Below are positions 1 through 11,201 of a DNA stretch of 35,919 nucleotides, in pieces. How positions within the stretch are numbered: the first letter of the stretch is position 1; each line of letters opens with the position of its first letter. Origin of the DNA: Brevibacterium sp. S22 (lineage in GTDB: Bacteria > Actinomycetota > Actinomycetes > Actinomycetales > Brevibacteriaceae); contig NZ_RHFG01000033.1 of assembly GCF_004745485.1 (NCBI RefSeq), forward strand, positions 1-35,919, read 5' to 3'. Made by a program: the position numbers and the translations under genes. The notes under the pieces were generated by a model that was not told where the DNA came from, searched no databases, and saw nothing but the letters and a program-made list of their open reading frames with translations.

Positions 1-72
1 GGCGGTCTTGCCCCGATGGAGTATCGGACCAAGACCGCCAAGGATGGTGAGCATGTCTATCAACTATGCTGA
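1..72 (+). CDS. IS3-family transposase, C-terminal 23 codons (partial at window edge)
   Basis: Frame 1 is open from the first base to a TGA at 70-72 and reads GGLAPMEYRTKTAKDGEHVY plus three residues. A G-(L/Y)-x-P-x-x-(Y/F)-R ending is typical of the C-terminus of IS3-family OrfB (rve/DDE) transposases, and an IS-like terminal repeat follows within 10 bases. Only the tail is in the window, so the catalytic residues cannot be checked. The hairpin-like pairing of bases 1-9 with 31-39 lies inside this coding end and may be incidental. An IS481-type element with a similar tail is the alternative. Confidence 0.65.
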   Translation, partial: GGLAPMEYRTKTAKDGEHVYQLC

Positions 73-80
73 CCCAAGCA

Positions 81-104
81 GTCCAACTTTCCGGGACCAG
101 TCCA
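81..104 (+). mobile_element. Probable right terminal inverted repeat of the IS3-like element
   Basis: The 24 bases after the transposase stop end in CA, and on the other strand begin TGGACTGGTCCCGGAAAGTT. IS3-family ends usually have the TG...CA form, and many carry a GTCCAACTTTCC-like core as seen here. The element stops 33 bp from the end of the zinc permease gene, so that gene was not cut. The left end is outside the window, so the matching repeat and target duplication cannot be seen. Confidence 0.5.
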
Positions 105-137
105 CGCCAGGTTGCAGAGCCGCCGTCGGGTAGCAAT

Positions 138-1046
138 TCAGGGGGTGGAGATGGGGATGTTGTGCTCTTCTGCGGCGCGGTGGGCGCGGCGGCGGTGCAG
201 GGCCTTCATCCGACGTCCCCCGACGAGGCGGCAGACCAGATAGATGAGGAACGAGATCGTCGTGACGAACGGGCTGATCGGCACCACCGGCGAACCGAGC
301 GCGACGAGGATGCCTCCGACCGAGGCGGTGACGGCGAAGATCACGCTGAGCACCGGAACCCACACCGGAGAGGCCGAGAGCTGGGTCGCGGCTGCGGCCG
401 GAGTGATGAGCAGCGCGAGCACGAGCAGAACCCCGACGACTTGGACGCTCAGCGCCACAGCCAGACCGAGAGTGAGCATGAAGACGATGGTGAGCACGTT
501 GACCGGCACACCCTTGGCCCGGGCCACCTCGGGGTCGAGGCTGGAGAACATGAGCGGACGCCACACGACGACCAAGACCACGAGCACGGCGAGGGCGCAG
601 ATGATGAGGGTGAGGATCTGGCCGGGGGTGATGGCGACGATCTGGCCGGTGAGCAGCCCGAACTTGCTCGCAGCCCGCCCGTCGTAGAGAGCGAGGAAGA
701 GGATCGCCAGCCCTAAGCCGAAGGGCATGAGGACGCCGATGATCGCGTTCTTCTCCGAATCCTTGGCCCCTCCGATGCCGATGATGAGAGCGGCGACGAT
801 GGAGCCGACGATCGATCCCGTGACGACGTCGAAGCCGATGAGCAGGGCGAAGGCGGCACCGGCGAAGGAGAGTTCGGAGACTCCGTGGACCGCGAAGGGA
901 ATGTCGCGGGCCATGACGAAGACGCTGATGAGCCCCCCGACGACGCCCAGGAGCGCCGCAGCGACGAGCGAGTTGGCCAGGAGCGCGACCAATTCGCCGT
1001 AGTCTTCGAAGGTGAACAGATTGGCGAAGATCTCAGAGAGGCTCAT
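138..1046 (-). CDS. znuB: Zinc/manganese-type ABC transporter permease (ZnuB-like)
   Basis: A 302-residue integral membrane protein with 7-9 hydrophobic segments, the usual size and pattern of the ABC-3 family (ZnuB/MntB/TroC). Family-like stretches include GVVGGLISVFVMARDIPFAV near the N-terminus and VVGVLLVLALLITPAAAATQ in the second half. It forms the membrane channel for the metal passed on by the upstream lipoprotein. Its ATG (1044-1046) overlaps the TGA of the ATPase gene (ATGA), so the two are probably translationally coupled. The C-terminal tail is Arg/His-rich (RRRRAHRAAEEHN-like), which suits a cytoplasmic end. Zinc rather than manganese is inferred from the His-rich binding protein in the same operon. 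Confidence 0.9.
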   Translation of the reverse strand: MSLSEIFANLFTFEDYGELVALLANSLVAAALLGVVGGLISVFVMARDIPFAVHGVSELSFAGAAFALLIGFDVVTGSIVGSIVAALIIGIGGAKDSEKNAIIGVLMPFGLGLAILFLALYDGRAASKFGLLTGQIVAITPGQILTLIICALAVLVVLVVVWRPLMFSSLDPEVARAKGVPVNVLTIVFMLTLGLAVALSVQVVGVLLVLALLITPAAAATQLSASPVWVPVLSVIFAVTASVGGILVALGSPVVPISPFVTTISFLIYLVCRLVGGRRMKALHRRRAHRAAEEHNIPISTP

Positions 1047-1912
1047 CGGTTCACCACCGTCCCGTCGAGATCGAAGGAATCATCAGGCAGGTCATGGTGA
1101 TCGACGCATTCCTCCTCACCTCCGACGACGACGAGGCGGCCGCCGACGCGGACCACTTCGACCGGGGAACCGTAGAGACGAGACAGAGATTCGGTGGTCA
1201 TCACCTCAGAGGGGGTGCCGACGAGGAAGTGCCCGCCGACGATGTAGAGGACCCGGTCGACGTACGGCAGGATCGGGTTGATCTCGTGGGTGACGAAGAC
1301 GACGGCGGCATCGCGTTGGACGCGCTGTTCGTGCAGCAGTGCGGCGACCACCTGCTGGTGGTGCAGGTCGAGTGAGAGCAGGGGCTCATCGCAGAGCAGG
1401 ACCGTGGGGTCGTTGGCCAGGGCTTGGGCCACACGCAGCCGCTGCAGTTCGCCGCCCGAGACAGTTCCGGCGGGGGCGTCGGCATAGTCGGTGGCGCCGA
1501 CGGAGGCCAAAAGCGCCTCGACCTTCTTCTTCCGCCCGCGAGACAGCAGGCCCATCCCCCACCGGTGACCGTCGATGCCCATACGCACAAGATCGCGTCC
1601 GCGCATCGGAGTGTGCGGATCGATTCCGCGCTGCTGCGGAATGTAGCCGATGGCGGGGTTCCCCTTATGCACTGCCCGCCCGCTGACCTCGGCGGTTCCG
1701 GCCGACAGCGTGTTCTGCCCCAGCAGGACCTTGAGCAGGGAGGTCTTGCCGGTGCCGTTGGGGCCGAGCACGGCGAGGAACTCCCCCGGTGCGACGTCGA
1801 GGTCGAGGTCGTGCCAGAGCACGCGCGGGCCGAACCGCAGTTCGGCCTCGCGCAGTCGAATCACCGGCTCCCGTGGTGTTGCCGGTGCGGAAGCGTCGGA
1901 TTCCTTGGCCAT
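1043..1912 (-). CDS. znuC: Metal ABC transporter ATP-binding protein (ZnuC-like)
   Basis: A 289-residue ABC ATPase that powers metal import. Visible motifs are Walker A GPNGTGKT (residues 50-57), a Q-loop in YIPQQRG, the signature VSGGELQR, Walker B VLLCDEP and the switch His in VFVTHEIN. The C-terminal extension after about residue 250 is acidic (GGEEECVDHHDLPDDSFD) and contains Cys and His, which might bind metal; that is speculation. It starts with ATG 2 bp after the stop of the binding-protein gene and overlaps the permease gene by 4 bp, so all three are one transcription unit. Confidence 0.92.
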   Translation of the reverse strand: MAKESDASAPATPREPVIRLREAELRFGPRVLWHDLDLDVAPGEFLAVLGPNGTGKTSLLKVLLGQNTLSAGTAEVSGRAVHKGNPAIGYIPQQRGIDPHTPMRGRDLVRMGIDGHRWGMGLLSRGRKKKVEALLASVGATDYADAPAGTVSGGELQRLRVAQALANDPTVLLCDEPLLSLDLHHQQVVAALLHEQRVQRDAAVVFVTHEINPILPYVDRVLYIVGGHFLVGTPSEVMTTESLSRLYGSPVEVVRVGGRLVVVGGEEECVDHHDLPDDSFDLDGTVVNR

Positions 1913-1914
1913 AG

Positions 1915-3003
1915 TCAGTGTTTGTGTCCTTCGAGTGCGGTTGCGATTTCCGTGATGTAGCCACCCATCCAGTCGGCGTAGTGCGTTCCCGAAGGCATGG
2001 TCTCGGCGAGGTCGACGACGGGGACATCGGAGTCCTCCGCTGTGGACTTCAAGGCCTCTGCCTGCGGACCTGCCGCTTGAGTATTGTATCCAAGCAGCAC
2101 GGCTTCCCCATCGGAGATCTGCTTCTCCGCGGCCTTGAGCACCAGCGGCGGCACATCATTGCCCTCTTCGACAGCGGCGAGAAACTCCATCGAAGTGATG
2201 TTCTCCAGTCCCATATCGGCAAACAGCCACAGCGGAATCGGTTCGGTCGCCGAGACCTTCTCCCCACCGTGTTCCTTCTTCACCGCATCGATGTCGTCCT
2301 GCAGCGCAGTCAGCTCCGCCTTGTACTCCTTCGCGTTCGCTTCGAATTCGCCCTGGTGTTCGGGCAGGGCCTCGCCGAGGTGGCTCGCCGCTTCGTCGAC
2401 GAGCTTCGTCATCGTCGGGACCGAGTACCAGACGTGTTCGTTGAATGATCCGTGGTCATGGCCCTCGTGACCCTCTTCGTGATCTTCGTGGCCCTCCTCG
2501 TCGTGGCCTTCGTCCGCGTGTTCATGATCATGGCCATCCTCGCCTTCGTGGGAGTGGCCGCCTCCGTGGGCTTCCTCATCATCACCGTGTTCATGGTCAT
2601 GATCATGGGGTTCGTTGGCGAGTCCCTCCGAACCGGGCAGACCGGAGGCCGAGACGGTGTCGATGACGTCGACTTCAGCATCGGAGGCGTCGAGCATCGT
2701 GGTCATGAACGCGTCATAGCCGCCGCCGTTCTGAACGACGAGGTCGGCCTTGGACAGTTTGAGGCGATCCTGCGTGGTCGCTTCGTAGGAGTGCGGGTCC
2801 TGGTTCGGATCATCGATGATCGGACTCACCTCGGCGAAGTCACCTGCGACCTGGGAGACGATATCGGCGTAGACGTTTGTCGAGGTCACCACGTTCAGAG
2901 TCCCGGTGTCGGCTTCGGAGGTCTGCCCCCCGCAGCCACTGAGCACCAACGCCGTGGAGGAGGCGATGGCAGCGGTGGTGAGCAGTATGCGCGACGAGGT
3001 CAT
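1915..3003 (-). CDS. znuA: Zinc-type ABC transporter solute-binding lipoprotein with a His-rich loop (ZnuA-like)
   Basis: A cluster A-I (ZnuA/TroA family) metal-binding lipoprotein of 362 residues. The ATG at 3003 is preferred over an in-frame GTG at 3072 because it has a good ribosome site (GAAAGG) and begins a lipoprotein signal: a hydrophobic core and lipobox LSGC with Cys24. DPHSYE (around residue 72) supplies the first conserved His and NEHVWY (around 193) the second. Between them lies a loop with more than 20 His mixed with Asp and Glu, a hallmark of zinc-specific members. Where many ZnuA proteins have a third His, this one reads ATEPIP, so its site may use another ligand. It is first in the znuACB operon, behind the AT palindrome at 3075-3090. 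Confidence 0.9.
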   Translation of the reverse strand: MTSSRILLTTAAIASSTALVLSGCGGQTSEADTGTLNVVTSTNVYADIVSQVAGDFAEVSPIIDDPNQDPHSYEATTQDRLKLSKADLVVQNGGGYDAFMTTMLDASDAEVDVIDTVSASGLPGSEGLANEPHDHDHEHGDDEEAHGGGHSHEGEDGHDHEHADEGHDEEGHEDHEEGHEGHDHGSFNEHVWYSVPTMTKLVDEAASHLGEALPEHQGEFEANAKEYKAELTALQDDIDAVKKEHGGEKVSATEPIPLWLFADMGLENITSMEFLAAVEEGNDVPPLVLKAAEKQISDGEAVLLGYNTQAAGPQAEALKSTAEDSDVPVVDLAETMPSGTHYADWMGGYITEIATALEGHKH

Positions 3004-3074
3004 GTGGAGCCTTTCTAAGGCGTTGAGGATCAGACAACATCGTCGACGATACTCAGATCGGAGGCCCGCCACTA

Positions 3075-3090
3075 ATATAAATATTTATAT
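3075..3090. promoter_or_regulatory. 16-bp perfect AT-only palindrome upstream of the zinc operon, candidate metalloregulator site
   Basis: ATATAAATATTTATAT is a perfect dyad 72-87 bp upstream of the znuA start, in a roughly 45-bp AT tract that stands out from the high-GC surroundings. Its position suits an operator for a Zur- or MntR/DtxR-type repressor. The sequence is not a canonical actinobacterial Zur box, so the regulator is a guess. AT-rich hexamers here could also be the -10 element; I could not place a convincing -35. Confidence 0.5.
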
Positions 3091-3157
3091 ATAGCAACGC
3101 TTTTATATTTAGCGGCTGGAGAATAACTCCCGCACCTCGGCCGGGCCCGACCCAATA

Positions 3158-3235
3158 GGCCGCTCAGGTCACGCGAATCTCGAAAAGCGCGTCGCCGGCG
3201 GCGTTGTTTTCGAGATTCGCGTGACCTGAGCGGCC
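3158..3235. repeat. 29-bp perfect inverted repeat with 20-bp GC-rich loop
   Basis: Bases 3158-3186 and 3207-3235 are exact reverse complements over 29 bp, and the loop itself holds the palindrome CGCCGGCG. As RNA or cruciform DNA this is a very stable stem. It lies between the asd terminator and the znuA promoter region, and a proper terminator for asd exists separately at 3244-3276. There is no T tract on either side, so it is not a typical intrinsic terminator. It could be a REP- or MITE-like intergenic element or a protein-binding dyad. Confidence 0.85.
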
Positions 3236-3243
3236 AAAAGGCG

Positions 3244-3276
3244 AAAAACCGCCCGGGAGTCCGTTCCCGGGCGGTT
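3244..3276 (-). terminator. Rho-independent terminator of lysC-asd
   Basis: Read on the minus strand, a 12-bp perfect stem (3265-3276 pairing with 3247-3258, AACCGCCCGGGA type) with a 6-nt loop runs into TTTTT at 3244-3248. It begins 20 bp after the asd stop codon. Confidence 0.9.
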
Positions 3277-3295
3277 CATCGAGCGGCGCAGGCGC

Positions 3296-5666
<2,371 letters not shown>

Positions 5667-5670
<4 letters not shown>

Positions 5671-5813
5671 TGCAGTATCTTCCTTATCGCTGATAAGTTC
5701 CGTGCCAGGCGATCGATTCCATGGTTCCACGCATGGAGGTCTCGTGCTTCATCGATCAGGATTTCAGCCGTGTCGGGCTCCCGGCACCTCGACCATTGTA
5801 TGAGGTAGGTCAT
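5667..5813 (-). CDS. Small 48-residue reading frame overlapping the lysC start, possible leader peptide
   Basis: ATG at 5813 opens a 48-residue frame beginning [20 protein letters not shown] and ending at a TGA that overlaps the lysC GTG (GTGA at 5667-5670). A ribosome site (GAAGGTG) lies about 8 bp upstream of its ATG. The geometry suggests translational coupling: lysC would be initiated by ribosomes finishing this frame. Codon third positions are less GC-rich than in the flanking genes, which weakens the case for a conserved protein and fits a leader. It has no obvious run of Lys, Thr or Met codons, so classic attenuation is not evident. I do not recognise the sequence. Confidence 0.45.
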
Positions 5814-5948
5814 TGCGGTTCACCTTCGCCCGCCATTCAGACACCGCCTGACCGGGGTCGACGCCGCTCGTCTCCACCCCGTCCGATCACCGTGTACATG
5901 GGCGAAGCGAGGGGTGGCCACCGACCGTTCAGTCCCCGTTCAGAAATT

Positions 5949-5954
5949 GTTATA
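5949..5954 (-). promoter_or_regulatory. Candidate -10 element for the lysC-asd operon
   Basis: On the minus strand TATAAC, directly preceded by TTG, occurs about 135 bp upstream of the small leader frame, in the 205-bp gap after recR. No good -35 is seen at 16-18 bp. The gap otherwise holds a GC-rich imperfect hairpin near 5984-6010 just after recR, without a T tract, which might slow transcription out of recR. Confidence 0.3.
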
Positions 5955-6018
5955 CAAGGGGGTCCGAAAGGGTCGATCCGGGCAGGGCGACGACGGTCCG
6001 GGTCCGTCGCCGAGGTGG

Positions 6019-6624
6019 TCAGTCGATTTCGCGGCGGCCGGAGAATGCCCGACCGAGGGTGACTTCGTCGGCGTATTCGAGGTCGCCGCCCACGGGCAGG
6101 CCCGAGGCCAGCCGGGTCACGGTCACGCCGAGGCTGCCGAGCAGGCGCACGAGGTAGGTGGCGGTGGCTTCGCCTTCGAGGTTCGGGTCGGTGGCGATGA
6201 CGGTCTCGGTGACCTCGCCGTCCTGCAGCCGGGTCATGAGTTCCTTGATCCGCAGATTGTCCGGGCCGACCCCGGCCATCGGGTCGATCGCCCCGCCGAG
6301 GACGTGGTAGAGACCCCGGTATTCCCGGGTCCGTTCGATGGCGACGACGTCCTTGGGCTCTTCGACCACGCAGACCATCGACCGGTCACGACGCGGATCC
6401 TGACAGACCGTGCATTCGGCTTCTTCGGACACGTTTCCGCAGATCTCGCAGAACCGCACCCGCTTCTTGACGTTGGTGAGGGCCTGCGCGAGCGCGTTGA
6501 CGTCCTGCGCATCCGTCTGGAGGATGTGGAAGGCGAGTCGCTGCGCTGATTTCGGGCCGATGCCAGGAAGCTTGCCGAACTCTTCGACCAGGTCCTGGAG
6601 GGCACCTTCGTAGACAGCGCTCAT
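6019..6624 (-). CDS. recR: Recombination mediator protein RecR
   Basis: A 201-residue RecR of normal length, acting with RecF/RecO to load RecA on gapped DNA. Features in order: N-terminal helix-hairpin-helix ([11 protein letters not shown], residues 19-29), a Cys4 zinc finger (Cys59, Cys62, Cys71, Cys74), and a Toprim domain with [11 protein letters not shown], ending in [15 protein letters not shown]. Its ATG overlaps the stop of dnaX (ATGA at 6621-6624). In most bacteria ybaB/ebfC sits between dnaX and recR; it is absent here. Confidence 0.97.
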   Translation of the reverse strand: MSAVYEGALQDLVEEFGKLPGIGPKSAQRLAFHILQTDAQDVNALAQALTNVKKRVRFCEICGNVSEEAECTVCQDPRRDRSMVCVVEEPKDVVAIERTREYRGLYHVLGGAIDPMAGVGPDNLRIKELMTRLQDGEVTETVIATDPNLEGEATATYLVRLLGSLGVTVTRLASGLPVGGDLEYADEVTLGRAFSGRREID

Positions 6625-9600
6625 ACTTCTCTTTCGTCAATGATTTCGCCACCGAGGACACGCGCGATCACGTCGACCCCCATCTGGGGTGCCTCGGAGA
6701 CGTCGAGGTCCGTTTCCGGATCATACTCGTCCTCATCCGATCCCGGATTCTGCGGGTACGGGTTGGCCACCGGCGCCGAGGCGCTGCCCTGCCCGCCGTA
6801 GCCACCGCCGTTGGTCGGGGTGTCGGAACCGAAGCCGGATCCGCCCGGCGAGGAGGTGTTGACCCCATGCTTCTCTGCCAGTGCGGCGAAGCGGGATTTG
6901 AATGGCTTCGCCTCGTTCCCCCGGGCCGTCGACGGGGTCTGAACGGGAGGTGCCAGCGGGGTGTCCGGTGCCGAGGGTCCTCCCCCGAAACCGCTGGGGG
7001 CCGCGGTGACGTCCGGATAGTCGAGATCATCGTCCGGCGGTGGGACGACAACGGCTCCGACGTCGACGGCTCCGCTGCCTGCACTGGTGGAGTCGACATC
7101 CGTGGGGCCGTCATCAAACGGCGCGGAGGTCGGCCCGTCATGCCAGTTCGGTTCATCCCACCGCGGTTCGACGTACTCCATCGGCGAGTTCTCATCAGTG
7201 GGCGATGACTCCTGTGCACTCGACGAAGGCGGCGGTGTGCCGAACGACGATGCCTGACCATGGGAATCATGCGTGTGCTCGACTGACGAGGGCGCATGCG
7301 TCGAAGCGGACAAGCGGTCGCCGCCCGCCGGTTCGGGTGCTTCGTCGGTCGATGCCCCGAAGAAGTCATCATCGGAGAGGTCGGGGACGACGATCTCACG
7401 GTCGTCGGATCCGAGTCCGGGGTCATTCGTACCGACATTCGGTTCGACCGGGCCCGCCGGTTCGGGCGCAGTCTCCGATTGAGTTGCAGTCTCCGGTCCG
7501 GGTACAGCCTCTGGTTGGGTTGCAGCCTCTGATTCGGGCGCAGCCTCCGGTTGGGGCGCAGTCTCCGGATCGGCGACATCCCCGGACGGGGCGGGCTCGT
7601 CGCGTCGTGGGGAATCGTCTGTCACCGGTCCGGCCGGTTCGGCTTCCGTGGTGTGCCCGTAGCCGGGGCGGCTGTCTTCAGAGTTCGGTTCGCTGGGTCG
7701 CCCCGGCTGGTCTCCCTCCTCGTCATCGGAGGACCAGGGGCCCTGGGTCGGGCCGCTCGGTTCCCAGAACTTCTCATGGTCGACCTGCGGTTTGTCGACT
7801 TCACGGGTGCCGACGACTGCGGCGACTTCCTGCGGGCTGGGTCGGCGCTGAGTCGGAGCGGGTCCGTAGCTGCCTCCGCCAGTGCTCATCGGTGGCGCCG
7901 AGGATCCCTTGCCCTGAGGTCTGCCTCCCGAGGCGTTGCCGCCGATGCGGCCGACCTCTCCAATGTCGATGCGCGCCTGGATGCCGAGCACATCGTTGAT
8001 GGCCGCGGCCAGTTTCGACGCATGATCGCGCTGCTGGAAGCCCTGCACCGAACCAGGGTTGTTGAAGCCGAGGTAGACGGTCCCGTCGGAGAACGACTGC
8101 GGGATCGCATTGGCGGCGATGATCGCTCGGGTCAGTCGACTGCGTTTCTCCACCGCCGCGAGGATGCTCGGCCATGCCCGACGGATGGCTTCGATCTCTC
8201 CGCCGATATCGCCGGGGCCGGCCACCGAGGTGGCTTCCGGAGCCGACTGTTCGCGCGCAGTCTCGGGCGCAGTCTGCTCCCGCACCGATTCGTGCGTGTT
8301 CCGCTGCGGTGCGTTCGGCTGCTGCGCCGTCGGAGCGGATTGATCCTGGGGGCCGGGTCCGGCCTGCCCCACGTCGGGTTCGGCCTCCTGCGAGTTCGGG
8401 CCCGGCTGCTGGTTGCCCGGCTCCTGGGCCGGTGTCGGCTCAGGTTCCGGCGAGCTCGGACCCGGTTCTGCGGCGTCCGGCTCCGCAGGTGCCGTTGGCT
8501 GAGACTGTTCTGCCGGCCTCTCAGACGCTGTCGGTGGAGACTGTTCTGCCGGCTGAGGCTCTTCTGGTCGCTGAGGCGGCTCAGCGGGTGCGTCGAGCAT
8601 CGATTCGGCGGCGACGGCCATGGCCGCGATGTCGTCGAAATCGTCATGAGCGGCAGATCGGGGCTGTCCCGCTGACGCGTTCTGCGTCGGCGCTTCGTTG
8701 CCTCGTCCGTCCGTTCCACCCGGTGCCTGACCCTGTGCCTGCCCCTGGCCGGGCACCGGTCCCTGCCCCTGGCCGGGCACAGGTCCCTGCCCGGGCCCCG
8801 CCGCCTGTCCGGGGACCTGCCCCTGTTCAGAAGTCTGCGCAGGCGGCACGTTCGCGGCGACGCCGGTGGCGGACATGCCGATGCGACGCTCCATCCGTTC
8901 GACCCGGCTGAGCACGGCATCGCGGCTTCGGCCGGAGCCTGGCAGCAGGATGCGCGCACACATGAGTTCGAGCTGCAGCCTCGGCGAGGTCGCTCCCGAC
9001 ATCTCAGTCAGTCCCACATTGAGCAGGTCTGCGGCACGTGAGAGTTCGCCCTGGCCGAAGCCGTTGGCCTGCAGGGTCAACCGCTCCAAACGGTCCGGCG
9101 GCACCTCGGGCAGGAAAGCATGGGCCGCTTCGGGGGCGGCGTTGATGACGATGAGGTCACGGAAGCGCTCAAGGAGGTCCTCGACGAACCGTCTGGGGTC
9201 CTGACCGGATTCGATGACGCGTTCCACAGCCCGGTAGACCCCGGCACCGTCACCGGCGGAGAACGCATCGACGATGTCGGACAGCAGTGAGTCCGGGGTG
9301 TAGCCGAGCAGAGCCACGGCCCGCCCGTAGTCGACTCCGTCCGGCCCGGAGCCGGCGATGAGCTGGTCGAGCACGGACAGGGTGTCGCGCACGGATCCGC
9401 CGCCGGCACGCACGACCAGCGGCAGCACGCCCTTGGCGACATTCACATCCTCGCGAGCACACAGATCCTCGAGGTAATTGCCCAGGGCCTCGGGCGGCAC
9501 CAGTCGGAAGGGATAGTGGTGGGTCCGCGACCGGATCGTGCCGATGACCTTCTCCGGCTCGGTCGTGGCGAAGACGAACTTGATGTGCGGCGGCGGCTCT

Positions 9601-10034
9601 TCGACGATCTTGAGCAGAGCGTTGAAGCCCTGCGAGGTGACCATGTGCGCCTCATCGAGGATGAACACCTTGTAACGATCCCGCGCGGGCGCATAGATCG
9701 CGCGCTCACGCAGATCACGGGCGTCATCGACACCGTTGTGGCTGGCCGCGTCGATCTCGACGACGTCGAGCGAACCCGGTCCCCCGTTCGCCAGATCCCG
9801 ACAGCTCGGGCACTCCCCGCAGGGCACCGGCGTCGGTCCCTGCTCGCAGTTGAGGCACCGGGCCAGGATCCGCGCCGAGGTGGTCTTTCCGCACCCGCGC
9901 GGTCCGGAGAACAGATAGGCATGGTTGATGCGGCCACGTTCGATGGCGGCCTTCAGCGGATCGGTCACATGCTCTTGACCGATGACCTCGTCGAAGGTCT
10001 CTGGGCGGTATCTTCTGTACAGTGCGGTGGACAC
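6621..10034 (-). CDS. dnaX: DNA polymerase III gamma/tau subunit, with a very long low-complexity linker
   Basis: The clamp-loader ATPase of the replicative polymerase. The GTG start at 10034 gives the family N-terminus [20 protein letters not shown]; its ribosome site (AGGGG) is closer than usual. Walker A GPRGCGKT (44-51), zinc Cys at about 63, 72, 75 and 78, Walker B LDEAH (126-130) and the sensor region TIRSRTHHY are present. The AAA+ and oligomerisation core ends near residue 370. It is followed by Pro/Gln/Glu-rich repeats (GPVPGQGQ type, then [11 protein letters not shown] type), a folded piece around 625-700, more acidic linker, and a short conserved-looking C-terminus. At 1137 residues it is much longer than E. 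coli tau (643). It overlaps recR downstream. Confidence 0.95.
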   Translation of the reverse strand: MSTALYRRYRPETFDEVIGQEHVTDPLKAAIERGRINHAYLFSGPRGCGKTTSARILARCLNCEQGPTPVPCGECPSCRDLANGGPGSLDVVEIDAASHNGVDDARDLRERAIYAPARDRYKVFILDEAHMVTSQGFNALLKIVEEPPPHIKFVFATTEPEKVIGTIRSRTHHYPFRLVPPEALGNYLEDLCAREDVNVAKGVLPLVVRAGGGSVRDTLSVLDQLIAGSGPDGVDYGRAVALLGYTPDSLLSDIVDAFSAGDGAGVYRAVERVIESGQDPRRFVEDLLERFRDLIVINAAPEAAHAFLPEVPPDRLERLTLQANGFGQGELSRAADLLNVGLTEMSGATSPRLQLELMCARILLPGSGRSRDAVLSRVERMERRIGMSATGVAANVPPAQTSEQGQVPGQAAGPGQGPVPGQGQGPVPGQGQAQGQAPGGTDGRGNEAPTQNASAGQPRSAAHDDFDDIAAMAVAAESMLDAPAEPPQRPEEPQPAEQSPPTASERPAEQSQPTAPAEPDAAEPGPSSPEPEPTPAQEPGNQQPGPNSQEAEPDVGQAGPGPQDQSAPTAQQPNAPQRNTHESVREQTAPETAREQSAPEATSVAGPGDIGGEIEAIRRAWPSILAAVEKRSRLTRAIIAANAIPQSFSDGTVYLGFNNPGSVQGFQQRDHASKLAAAINDVLGIQARIDIGEVGRIGGNASGGRPQGKGSSAPPMSTGGGSYGPAPTQRRPSPQEVAAVVGTREVDKPQVDHEKFWEPSGPTQGPWSSDDEEGDQPGRPSEPNSEDSRPGYGHTTEAEPAGPVTDDSPRRDEPAPSGDVADPETAPQPEAAPESEAATQPEAVPGPETATQSETAPEPAGPVEPNVGTNDPGLGSDDREIVVPDLSDDDFFGASTDEAPEPAGGDRLSASTHAPSSVEHTHDSHGQASSFGTPPPSSSAQESSPTDENSPMEYVEPRWDEPNWHDGPTSAPFDDGPTDVDSTSAGSGAVDVGAVVVPPPDDDLDYPDVTAAPSGFGGGPSAPDTPLAPPVQTPSTARGNEAKPFKSRFAALAEKHGVNTSSPGGSGFGSDTPTNGGGYGGQGSASAPVANPYPQNPGSDEDEYDPETDLDVSEAPQMGVDVIARVLGGEIIDEREV

Positions 10035-10127
10035 GTCCCCTAGCCTAATGCCAACGGCTGACACGGGATAAGGCACGCTCTCACCCCGCCGTTGTCGCCC
10101 GCCGTGCGATCAGGCACGATAGAGATC

Positions 10128-10790
10128 ATGACCCGCCCCAACCCCGGTTCCGACGAGAACGACCCCGCGAAGACCTTCCGCATCGGCCACAGGGAACGTG
10201 ACGAAGCGATCGAGATTCTGCGCGAGGCGGCCGGGGACGGACGGATCACGGTCGACGAACTCGACGAACGGATGGAGCAGGTCCAGTCCGCGAAATTCCC
10301 GGTCGACCTCGACGAAGTCCTGTCCGATCTCATCACGGAACTGCCGTCCGATCGCTTCCGCCCCACCTCGGCAGTCTCACCGATCGACAACCGCGCGCTG
10401 GCCCTCCAAGGTCGGGACCGGTTCGATCCGCTCATCATTCGGGCCGGCTGGGAGTCCGAGGTCCGCCGCGCCAATTGGGCCGTTCCGCCATTCATCCGCT
10501 TGGAACCGGCGATGTCGAACATCGAACTCAACTTCCTCGAAGTCGACACCGCCTTAGAGACCATCGACGTCGAAATCATCGCGGGCCTGGGTTCGGTCAC
10601 CGTTGTCATCCCCGACGACTGGGCCGTCAACGTCGACGCACTGTCGAAGACCTGGGGCAGCGTGAAATCCGTGGTCAACGCGGTCCCGACCGGCCGCCGT
10701 CCCCTCGTGCGGATGAGCGGATCGGTGGGAATGGGCTCGTTCAAGGCCCGCTTCGCAAACTACTTCGACCGGCGACGAATGGCCAAGTGA
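10128..10790 (+). CDS. DUF1707 domain protein with LiaF-like C-terminal domain
   Basis: A 220-residue protein. The N-terminal segment (about residues 15-67: RIGHRERDEAIEILREAAGD then GRITVDELDERM) is a DUF1707 domain, common in actinobacterial proteins of unknown role. The C-terminal half (about 130-215) has a beta-rich pattern with a GLGSVTVVIPDDW motif like the LiaF/DUF2154 C-terminal domain, linked in firmicutes to cell-envelope stress sensing. No membrane segment is seen. The ATG at 10128 is chosen over an upstream in-frame start because it has AGAGA before it and starts the conserved part. It diverges from dnaX; the 93-bp gap must hold both promoters. Its stop overlaps the next gene (TGATG). 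Confidence 0.8.
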   Translation: MTRPNPGSDENDPAKTFRIGHRERDEAIEILREAAGDGRITVDELDERMEQVQSAKFPVDLDEVLSDLITELPSDRFRPTSAVSPIDNRALALQGRDRFDPLIIRAGWESEVRRANWAVPPFIRLEPAMSNIELNFLEVDTALETIDVEIIAGLGSVTVVIPDDWAVNVDALSKTWGSVKSVVNAVPTGRRPLVRMSGSVGMGSFKARFANYFDRRRMAK

Positions 10791-11083
10791 TGGAACCCGG
10801 ACTCGGTGCGGTCATCTTCCTCACCTTCTGCATCATCGCCGTCTTCAGCCTCGGCGCGTTCCTCATCTACCGGGTGATGACCAAACCCGGCGCGCACATC
10901 GGCTCCCGACTGCCCGAATACGACCCCGACAGCGCCGAGGATCCCGACGCCGAGGCTGCCCCCACCGAGCCGTCCCCTCGGGACTCCCCCGCCGGCCGGG
11001 ATCTCCTCGACGGCCCGGACGACCCCGACAGCCCGGATGACCGCGAGGATCGGAACGGCCCTCGCGGACCCGACCGTCGATGA
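10790..11083 (+). CDS. Small single-pass membrane protein with acidic Pro/Asp-rich tail
   Basis: A 97-residue protein whose ATG shares one base with the stop of the DUF1707 gene (TGATG), so it is probably translated by coupling. It has one hydrophobic segment (about residues 6-27, GAVIFLTFCIIAVFSLGAFL), then MTKPGAHIGSRLPEYDPDSA and a tail rich in Asp, Pro, Glu and Arg. The tail is likely disordered and cytoplasmic. The same frame is open far upstream inside the DUF1707 gene, but only this start makes sense. Function unknown; the tight linkage suggests it works with the DUF1707 protein. Confidence 0.7.
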   Translation: MEPGLGAVIFLTFCIIAVFSLGAFLIYRVMTKPGAHIGSRLPEYDPDSAEDPDAEAAPTEPSPRDSPAGRDLLDGPDDPDSPDDREDRNGPRGPDRR

Positions 11084-11089
11084 GAACAC

Positions 11090-11127
11090 CGCGTCCCTGA
11101 CACCGCATCGCGTCCCTGACATCGCGC
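11090..11127. repeat. Two tandem copies of a 19-bp unit
   Basis: CGCGTCCCTGACACCGCAT and CGCGTCCCTGACATCGCGC follow each other directly. The first 17 bases match at 16 positions. They fill the gap between the small membrane protein and the GNAT gene and have no clear dyad. Confidence 0.7.
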
Positions 11128-11201
11128 AGCCGGTGTGAACACAGGATCTGCGACGGCCCGGCATCCTTGAAAACCCGGGCCGCCCGTGATCGACTCTTGC
11201 C

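Noticed and set aside
1..39. Hairpin-like pairing GGCGGTCTT with AAGACCGCC as a terminator
   Set aside because: It lies in the coding end of the transposase, has mismatches and no T tract.
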